Below, one piece after another: positions 52,579-60,400 of a stretch of DNA of 64,000 bases. Origin of the DNA: a bacterium (GTDB lineage Bacteria > Planctomycetota > Planctomycetia > Isosphaerales > Isosphaeraceae); contig WGMM01000027.1 of assembly GCA_016125085.1 (NCBI GenBank), positions 1 to 64,000 of the forward strand, given 5' to 3'. Position 1 is the first letter of the stretch; every line of letters starts with the position of its first letter. The notes beneath the pieces are model-generated. The model saw only the letters and a list, made by a program, of their open reading frames with translations. It was not told the origin of the DNA and searched no databases. The position numbers and the translations under genes are program-made.

Positions 52579-54720
52579 ATGCGTGTCCTTCGCCACTTTC
52601 GCCCACTGATGAAAACTGTCGTCATCGGCATTGCCGGTCAGACGGCTGATGCCCAGCTCATGGAACGAAGTGGCTTTCCCCAGATCAACAATCCGCTCCC
52701 CGGGCCAGCTGGCACGAACGACGATATGGAGAAATTCCCAGGCGTTCGCGGAGCGCCGTCGTCGTTTCCCGGGGCTGTGCTGTCACAGCCGCTTCGTGGA
52801 TTTCAGATGAGCGTTCCAGGGGCGTTGAATCCCCGATCGCCCCAGTCGCTCGACCAGAACAGAGCGTTCCCGGGCTCCCGAACGCCGATGAGGCCTGAGA
52901 TCGGGCGCGAAGCCACGGGGCTCGGCGCGTCTTCCACGATGGATCAGGCCATTCCGCTGGAGCCGCTTGAAGGTACGCTCGATTCCAGGAAAATCGAAAG
53001 CCTGCGAGAACTCAACAAGCGCATGCTTGAGATGCCTGAGACTCGTCTGCCAGAATCCTTCGCTTTGCCGGCGCGTCCTCCCGTCGAAACTCCTGCAGAC
53101 CAGGCTCCGGTCGACCTTCTGGAAGTGGTCCAGAGTGTGGACAGATCTTATCCGCCCTTGTTGGCCGTCTACCAGGAATTCGAAATCGCCGAGGGTGCTG
53201 TCCTTTCTTCCGTTGGCGGGTTCGACCTCGACTTGAATGCCGCGGTGCGGAACTACCCGCTTGGCTACTATCAGCGCTGGTACCACGAATATTATCTGGA
53301 GCAGCCCACTCCCTACTTCGGCACCAAGTTCTTCGGCGGTTATCGCTGGGGAGCAGGGCAATATCCGATCTATTACTGGCCTTACCGCACGCAGGCTGGT
53401 GGCGAATTCGCGGCCGGTTTCGAGTTCCCGTTCCTGAAGAACAACAAGATCGACGCACGCCGGGCCGATTTGTGGAAGGCGGAACTGGACAGGGCCAATG
53501 TCGATCCGCGCGTGCTTCGGGAACGCATCTCTTTCATCAATCAGGCCTCCCGGGCTTATTGGGACTGGGTTGCCGCTGGCCGCAAATATGTCATCGCCGA
53601 AGAGCTTCTGAATAAGGCCAGAGAACGGAACGTCGCCCTGGCCCGGCAGGTGGAACTGGGAGCGATGCCCCAGGTCGAGCTGACGGATAACCAGCGCATC
53701 ATGATCCAGCGCGAGAGCTTGCGTCTTTCCAGCTTCCGCCGGTTCCAGCAGACGGCGATCGCCCTGTCGCTGTTCTATCGTGACCCGCTCGGCTTCCCCT
53801 CGTTCCCCGACTCGAGCCGTGTGCCCACGGTGTTTCCCGATCGTTCGATGCCTTCGCTCGACCAGCTTCCTGAAGATGTCGAGCTGGCGATTCGGCTCAG
53901 GCCTGAGATGCGAAGCCTGACGATCCGCCTGGAGAAGGCTGCGATCGATCTGCGACTTGCCGAAAATGAGATGCTGCCTGGGGTGAACCTCTATATGTAC
54001 GGCAGTCAGGACGTCGGCGCGCAGCCGCCGACCAAGAACCTGAAATATCTCACGCTCGAATCGAGCCTGCTGGTCGATGTCCCGATTCAGCGGCGGTATG
54101 CCCGTGGCCGCGTTCGGACCGTTCAGGGGGAAATGGCCCAGATCCGCCAACAGATCGGATTCCTTCGCGACTCGATCGCGGCCGAAGTCCAGAATGTCCT
54201 TAGCGCCCTGTCAGCGGATTACGAACAGGTCGAACTACTGCAGAGAAGCCTTGAAGTGAACCAGGCCCTTGAGGAATCGGAACGGCGCAAGTACGAACTC
54301 GGCAATTCGAACATTCTTCTTGTGAACTTGCGTGAGCAGGCGACGGCAGACGCCGAGGCACTCGTCGTCGATGCCGAAGCCGAATACCATCGATCCTGGG
54401 CCGATTATCGAGCGGCTCTAGCACTCGATGCGATGAATTACGATCCGGCCTCTCGCGAGGGCTCACGCACGATGGAGATGGCCGTCGAGACGAGCGGACG
54501 TCAATCGCGGGCCATGCAGGAGAATCAACGGATAGAAACTGAAGGTGCAATTCCTGAACGACTTGCGCCTGAGCGATTGAGTGTCGATTCCCCACTCGGC
54601 GGCACTTCATCGCCATTTCGCCCAAGTCTGTCCGCCCCTGGGATGAACCCACCGATGAACGGTGCCACGCCAACGTCTCGACCGACGGCACCGGCACCGG
54701 GGGCTGTACCGAATCGCTGA
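52579..54720 (+). CDS. TolC-family outer membrane channel protein
   Basis: A 713-residue outer-membrane efflux protein. The N-terminal segment MRVLRHFRPLMKTVVIGIAG is a short signal-like region. Residues about 25-180 are a Pro/Gly/Arg-rich extension not found in standard TolC. The TolC domain begins near 185 and has two helical repeats: one includes RADLWKAELDRANVDPRVLRE (quoted as RADLWKAELDRAN) and the second VRTVQGEMAQIRQQIGFLRD with NILLVNLREQATADAEAL. The C-terminus is Pro/Thr-rich. The ATG at 52579 (GGAACGA upstream) is preferred over the ATG at 52561. Third gene of the exporter; length is well above the usual 430-490. Confidence 0.85.
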   Translation: MRVLRHFRPLMKTVVIGIAGQTADAQLMERSGFPQINNPLPGPAGTNDDMEKFPGVRGAPSSFPGAVLSQPLRGFQMSVPGALNPRSPQSLDQNRAFPGSRTPMRPEIGREATGLGASSTMDQAIPLEPLEGTLDSRKIESLRELNKRMLEMPETRLPESFALPARPPVETPADQAPVDLLEVVQSVDRSYPPLLAVYQEFEIAEGAVLSSVGGFDLDLNAAVRNYPLGYYQRWYHEYYLEQPTPYFGTKFFGGYRWGAGQYPIYYWPYRTQAGGEFAAGFEFPFLKNNKIDARRADLWKAELDRANVDPRVLRERISFINQASRAYWDWVAAGRKYVIAEELLNKARERNVALARQVELGAMPQVELTDNQRIMIQRESLRLSSFRRFQQTAIALSLFYRDPLGFPSFPDSSRVPTVFPDRSMPSLDQLPEDVELAIRLRPEMRSLTIRLEKAAIDLRLAENEMLPGVNLYMYGSQDVGAQPPTKNLKYLTLESSLLVDVPIQRRYARGRVRTVQGEMAQIRQQIGFLRDSIAAEVQNVLSALSADYEQVELLQRSLEVNQALEESERRKYELGNSNILLVNLREQATADAEALVVDAEAEYHRSWADYRAALALDAMNYDPASREGSRTMEMAVETSGRQSRAMQENQRIETEGAIPERLAPERLSVDSPLGGTSSPFRPSLSAPGMNPPMNGATPTSRPTAPAPGAVPNR

Positions 54721-54786
54721 TGCCGTTTCGTCTGACGCTGAATAGGATATCGTCCCTGAGATCCGCAAGGTCTGACACGGCTATCG

Positions 54787-55536
54787 TCATTCAGCAGAAT
54801 GCAATCGGCATTCGAGGAAAATGACCGGAGCGTTTTCGAGGAACGTTCGCCAGTGGTCCTTGCCGAATTCCATGGCCCCCTCCGGCGAAACCGCTGGCAG
54901 GTGCCAACGTATTTCGCAGAACCCGCAATCCTTGAGTGCTGATTCATGCGAGGCCGGGCTGAGGTGGTAGTTTTCCACCTCGATGGGGCCGTCTTCGAGA
55001 AGAAATGTCCATGTGATCGGCGAACTTTCCACGAACGGCGTTTCGGCCCTTACCTGAAACCCATATTTCCGGAAATCGGGGGCCATGGAGTAATCGAAGA
55101 ACGGATTGGCATTGGCCGTTACGAATCTGCCACCTGGGCGTAAGGATCGAGCCACGCCACGTAACATGTCGGCCAACTCCTTATCGTCCTGCGCATAATT
55201 GAGCAAATATGCCGCCATGACCAGATCGAACTTGCCCAGATCAGGCAACGCCCGGGCATCTCCGACGTGATATTCGATTCCCTGCCCGGCTTGTTTCTCA
55301 CGTTGCATCGCCAGGTCGATCATGCGATTCGAAAGGTCCACGCCGACCGTGCGCGCCGAGCCCTCGCTTTTGACCCAGCGTGTGAACGGACCGTCGCCGC
55401 AGGCAAGGTCCAGGACGTCCTTTCTTTCAGGATTACCGATCAGGTTCTTCAAACAGTAGTGTTCGATATAGTGTCTCCAGGGATGGAGTTTCGCGCGAAC
55501 ATAGCTTTCCGCAATCGGGTCGTAGTTCGTCGTCAT
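54787..55536 (-). CDS. Class I SAM-dependent methyltransferase
   Basis: A 249-residue soluble methyltransferase. Motif I is DVLDLACGDGPFTRWV, followed by TVGVDLSNRMIDLA and FDLVMAAYLLNYAQDD, then LRPGGRFVTANANPFFDY. The ubiE/Methyltransf_11 type fits, but the substrate is unknown. The ATG at 55536 has a GGGAA site; the frame is open upstream. It converges on the TolC gene with 66 bases between the stops and is divergent from the sigma-like gene. Confidence 0.85.
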   Translation of the reverse strand: MTTNYDPIAESYVRAKLHPWRHYIEHYCLKNLIGNPERKDVLDLACGDGPFTRWVKSEGSARTVGVDLSNRMIDLAMQREKQAGQGIEYHVGDARALPDLGKFDLVMAAYLLNYAQDDKELADMLRGVARSLRPGGRFVTANANPFFDYSMAPDFRKYGFQVRAETPFVESSPITWTFLLEDGPIEVENYHLSPASHESALKDCGFCEIRWHLPAVSPEGAMEFGKDHWRTFLENAPVIFLECRLHSAE

Positions 55537-55873
55537 TCGGAGATTCCCGGTTGAGGATTCACGGATTCGCGTTCGTGCCGGTCGAAGGCATCGGATCGCA
55601 CTTTCGAGCATTCGATTCGCTTACAGTTGGGCATTATCCCTGATGTTCGATGCTCCCGTCGACTCTCCGATGCATCTGACGTTCGGATCCGCTATTCTGA
55701 TTCGATCGAAGTGCTCGACCATCGTCAGCATTGGCCACAAGTGCGGAGACGGAGTATTCCGGTAAATGTGTCGAGACATTTCGCAAGTCTGATGGTTCTT
55801 TGACGTTTGACAGGAATGTGTGCTGCGTGAGTCGCACGATCTATGCCCTGAGCCGGCGGGAGAATATCGAGCT

Positions 55874-57202
55874 ATGTCGACCGGACATCATTCCCAATCC
55901 ACCTGGTATTCGCGACTGTTCAACGAATCGGACTATTTTGCGATTCACTATTACGAACGGGTCAGGCGAGCGTTCCTGTCCCGATGCAAAAATCCGGAAG
56001 TGGCCGACGATCTGACGCAACAGTTTTTCGAGCTTAAGGTTCTCGAAGGGAAATTGCTGGAGAAGTTCAAGAAGAAGCTCGAAAAAGTCGGCGGCGACAT
56101 CGACGGTAACGATTCCGCTTCGGCTCCCCCATCGTTTCGAAAGTTTCTCTATCAGGCGATCGGTAATTTCTACATCGATCATTATCGCAAGGCCAAACGA
56201 AAAGACCGCCCGAATCTCGATCTGCAGGAATTCGACAATCTGGTCGCGGATGAGGCGCGGAATCTCGATCCTGATGCCCTGTACGCCCTTTCTGTGCTCC
56301 ACCGGGCGATACAGTCGGTGCGAAATCACTTCCGCAAGAAGAACAAGCCGCACCAGTGGGACATTTTCGAATCGCTCGTGCTTGAAGAATTTCTCACGGG
56401 AAGAGAGCCCTCCAGCCTCGAAACCCTGCGGGCGAAGTATTTTCCGGAAAGTCAGGACAACCAGGAAATACACAACGCCCTGACGACCGTCAAAAGAGTG
56501 TTTCGAAGAGTCCTCTGGACTTATTTCGAATCGGAGTCGGACGACTCGACCTCTTGCGAAGAATCGTTCGCGGAATGGATGGCGATCCTCAAACGCAGCA
56601 ACGCTTCGCTCCATTCCGCGCTTCAGGCGGCTTATCGTACGGCCGACTTGCCCTCGGCAGATGCATCGATGGCGCTTTCCGTGGCGATGGCTCGCGGGCG
56701 AGAGCTTTCGAATTCCGCAGAATCGGATGCGTGCGATGATGACGAAATGTCGATCCTGCTGAGTTTTCGGATGGATCTGCCGCTCCATGAATGGATCAAC
56801 TCGGATCGCATGATGGCATTGCTTCCGCGCAAGCCGGCCCGAGGCGGTAACGACCTGCTCGCTGAAATTCGTCAATTGACGATGGCATCGCTGCTCGAGT
56901 CAGACAATGCAAATTCCGGGATTCCGGTCGAATTGTCGGCGATCGAGTTGCTGAGCCTGATCAAGAACGAATCCAAGCGACTTTCGAAATCGGACGACAC
57001 TGCGATTCCGCGCCACATTCACTCCCTTTTTTACACATTGTCGTCGTTGATCGCACTGGAAAGGTTCGGAAAGAAAATTTCCAGTCTCGACGAAGAAACG
57101 CTGAGTTCGAACATTCAATGGTATCTGAAACGCGCATGGCTCGATGATCGCGCACGCAAGGCATTTCGAGAATTCCTGGTGCGCAATGGCAGCGGAAATT
57201 GA
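55874..57202 (+). CDS. Sigma-70-like regulator with a long C-terminal extension
   Basis: A 442-residue protein. Residues about 20-135 resemble sigma region 2: YYERVRRAFLSRCKNPEVADDLTQQFFELKV and FLYQAIGNFYIDHYRKAKR (shown in part: DDLTQQFFELKV; AIGNFYIDHYRK). Residues about 150-225 look like region 4 (SSLETLRAKYF, then IHNALTTVKRVFRRVL). The last 200 residues are helical with no recognised domain. Planctomycetes carry many unusual ECF sigma factors with extensions; I infer this is one. The ATG at 55874 is preferred; a GTG at 55820 would add 18 residues. It converges on the cellulase gene. Confidence 0.65.
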   Translation: MSTGHHSQSTWYSRLFNESDYFAIHYYERVRRAFLSRCKNPEVADDLTQQFFELKVLEGKLLEKFKKKLEKVGGDIDGNDSASAPPSFRKFLYQAIGNFYIDHYRKAKRKDRPNLDLQEFDNLVADEARNLDPDALYALSVLHRAIQSVRNHFRKKNKPHQWDIFESLVLEEFLTGREPSSLETLRAKYFPESQDNQEIHNALTTVKRVFRRVLWTYFESESDDSTSCEESFAEWMAILKRSNASLHSALQAAYRTADLPSADASMALSVAMARGRELSNSAESDACDDDEMSILLSFRMDLPLHEWINSDRMMALLPRKPARGGNDLLAEIRQLTMASLLESDNANSGIPVELSAIELLSLIKNESKRLSKSDDTAIPRHIHSLFYTLSSLIALERFGKKISSLDEETLSSNIQWYLKRAWLDDRARKAFREFLVRNGSGN

Positions 57203-57297
57203 ATTGTGATCGGTATTGGAGGGCGAGCGATCCGGTCGGCATATCGTCGGAAGTCTCACGGCGCATGAGCGGCGGCGTTTCGAATGTGTAAAATCAA

Positions 57298-57324
57298 GGG
57301 CCGGCTCCGAGGAAGAGCCGGCCC
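57298..57324. terminator. Hairpin terminator (serves both convergent genes)
   Basis: GGGCCGGCTC (57298-57307) and GAGCCGGCCC (57315-57324) form a perfect 10-base stem with a 7-base loop. Read on the minus strand it is followed by TTGATTTTACAC, a reasonable T tract for the cellulase gene. It lies 96 bases after the sigma-like gene stop. Confidence 0.7.
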
Positions 57325-57386
57325 AGGATCGCATCGTACTTCAAAGGACATTACCACTACTAGCGAAAGTTAACTTTCGAAAACCC

Positions 57387-57424
57387 CCGCCACGGGAACT
57401 GATGAGAGGCAGAGCCCGTGGCGG
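57387..57424 (-). terminator. Second hairpin directly after the cellulase stop
   Basis: CCGCCACGGG (57387-57396) and CCCGTGGCGG (57415-57424) form a perfect 10-base stem with an 18-base loop, 15 bases after the cellulase stop. On the minus strand it is followed by GGGTTTTCG. A perfect 16-base palindrome CGAAAGTTAACTTTCG lies next to it at 57364-57379. Confidence 0.65.
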
Positions 57425-57438
57425 TGGCGAGAAGAGGA

Positions 57439-60400
57439 TCATACCGACCGGCCATTCAGGACGACGTTCGTCAGCGTGCGAGCCGCCGATCCCGTCCCTG
57501 TGGCCTGGAAACCGAATGTCACGGACTGTCCTGGCTGAATGGTTCCGTTGTAGGACATATTCCGGATCGTGTATCGGTTGCCCGATTTTTTGGTGATCTC
57601 GCCGTTCCAGATGTTCACGATCGAAGCGGGCAGGTCGAATTCGAGTGTCCAGCCGTTTATGGCAGTCGCTCCGTTGTTGGTGATCGTCACTTCGGCCGTG
57701 TATCCGGAAGTCCAGTCGCTGGCGACTTTCAATTTCACGCTGGCCGCACCTGCGGGCGGCGCGTCGTCGTTGAGGATCGTCGCGGTGGCCGAAGGAGTGC
57801 CGATGACGGCGCCGCTTGCGGCCGTGAAATTCAGCAGGAACGACTCGTCAAGCTCCGAGACGGTATCGCCCAGAATCGACACCGGCACTTCCAGTGAAGT
57901 GACGCCGGGTGCGAACGTGAGAGTGCCCGAAGCGGCCGTGTAATCCGATCCCGCGGTCGCGGTGCCGTTGGCAGTGGAGTAATTGACCGTGATCGGTGCA
58001 GCCCCGGCCTGCGAAAGCCGGACGACGAATTTGGCCTGACTCGTACCCGAATTACCTTCGGATATGCTGATCGGAGACGAAGTGATCGTCGGCATTCCCG
58101 GAATGGCAGCGCCCGGAGTGTCTCCGAACAGCTTTTTCGTGCCGAATTCGAAGACAGGGATTTTCGAAGAGATAATGAAATCGTCGCGATTGGCTTTGAG
58201 GCCCTGATAGGACCAGTCATTCGACGGATTCCAGGCCGATGCCGGAACGCCCGATTTCAGCCCGATCCTTACCTGGGCTTCTTTCGAAAACCCGCCTGCC
58301 ACCGGGCCGATGGCGACGCCCTTGAAGCTGACGTCGACATAGTAGATGTTGCGTGCCGCGTCGAAAGGCAGCAGCTGGCTGATCGTCGCGCCCTGGGAAT
58401 AGTAGCTATTGACTTGCACGTCGCTCACGCTATAACCGGCGGCGTAGGTCTCCGACAGATCGACGTAATACCGGAACGAGAGGTCGGAACTCATCCGGGC
58501 GGGCCAGGCGGAGCGGTTGTTGAGCTGAGCCCTTACCTCAGTGAATGTCGTGCCCTGCTGGTTGATCGATGCCTGCACGAAGAATTCGTCGCCTTTAGCT
58601 TCGGGCGATGGGAACTGGGCCAGCGGCTGACCGCCGTATTCCAGCGCCATACGAGCCAGAGCACCTGTGATTCCGGCATTGTAGTCGAGCGAGACTTCGT
58701 TCGAAATGTAATTCGATCGGACGTCGTGATAATCGAAGTCGTCAGCCGATTCGGGCCCGCCGACCAGTGCCCCGTAAAGGATATGGCGATTGGGCGTCGG
58801 ATTCGAAACGTTGCCGTCCCACACGCCGCTGGCGGCCCGATGGTGCGGGTTCAGGGGCGAGTTATTCCCGAATCCGACAAGGTAGCTGGAGTTGCGAGGA
58901 TTGTCGCCGAGAATGTAATTGATCTGATTCACGGCGAAGTCATGATAGCGGCCGTTGTAGTCGCGAACCGTGTCGGAATAGATCAGCGAAAGGAAGGCTG
59001 TCGTCGAAGAGTATCGCAGCGACCCCCAGCCATTCAGGAAAGCCAGGCCCCCTGGTGTGTAGGCAATGCGATTGGTGCCGCCGTTGATGCCGACGGACCA
59101 GTAATCGAGCCAGCGTTCGGCATCGGTTTTGTACTGGCTTTTGCCGGTTTCCTGCGCGAGCAGGATGGCCGAGCCGTAACGTTTGTCGTCCCAGGAGTGA
59201 GTCCATGTCATCGTCTGTCCGGCGAAGCTTTTTGCATATTCCGCTTCGGCATCGGCCAGATACTGGGCTTTGCCTGTTGCCTTGTAGAGCCATGCTCCTG
59301 CCCAGACGAGTTCGTCAAGATAGCCGCTGTAGGAATTGTAATAGCTGGCGGCATCCTTGATGCTGTCGGAATACTTGCCGCGATAGGTCGTCGCGAAGGA
59401 GTAGAGCTGCTCGGCGTGGGTAAGCAACTGGGCGGCATAGGCCGGATCGGTTTTGACGAACACTTCATAAGCCGCCGCAAGGGCCGCGGCCGCTTCGCCG
59501 GCGAGGTCGCTGCCGGGGTGCTGGGCGTCGATCTTGAAGGCAGGCCTGTCCATGGACATGACCTCAGGCGCGCCCCAGAATGCGTGATCCAGATCACCCT
59601 GGCCCACCTGGCCCCAGAATTCGTTGGGAGCGGTGTGGGCCTTCATGATCCAGTCCGTGCCCCACTTGATCGTATCGAGTATGCGACTGAGCTGACCTGT
59701 GGCCGCATAACCGTCGCGATATTGATCGGCTCCCCAGGCGAGAAGCGTCATGGCTCCGGCCATCGGGAAAGCGAACTTGACGTGATCGCCGGCGTCCCAG
59801 TACCCGCCGGAAAGGTCGACGCCGACTGAGGCCCCGTCGTTCAGGGCCGAGTCACCACGCCAATTGACGACATAGTTATCCGGCAAATCGCCCGACCGCT
59901 GGGCATCGTAGAAGTAAATGGCCTTCTGCACGGCTTCGCCATAATTGTATTTGCCGGCGGCGGCATCGTCGTTGAGGATCGTTCCCAGGGCAGTGCCACG
60001 CAAGATCGTTGCGTTCACCGCCCCCGCCAGAAGAATTTTGAAGATTTCGTTCGGCTCAACGGCCGTGTCGCCTGTGACGTTGACGGTCACCGTGCGGCGA
60101 GTGACTCCTGGAGCGAACGAGACAGAACCTGAGGCAGCTGTGAAATCGACGCCTGCTGTCGCGGTGTCGCCCAAAGCCGAGAAATTGACGGTGACCGTTG
60201 AGGTCGAAGCCGCTGACAGAACGATTTCGAAAACGGCGGCCGTCGTGCCTGAATCACCCTCGGCGACCGAGATGTCGGAAACAGAGAGAGTGGGCAGGGG
60301 GGCTGTCTGGGCGTCGTCGTTGCGGATCGTGCCTGTCGCCTGGGCCCTGCCGATCGTGGCACCTGAAGCGTTCGTAAGATTCAGCACGAACGCTTCGTTC

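Noticed and set aside
52783-54150. 455-codon open frame opposite the TolC gene
   Set aside because: Antisense shadow with no family features; the plus-strand TolC assignment is clear.
58414-59829. 471-codon plus-strand open frame inside the cellulase gene
   Set aside because: Lies opposite the GH9 domain whose catalytic motifs are intact; no independent features.
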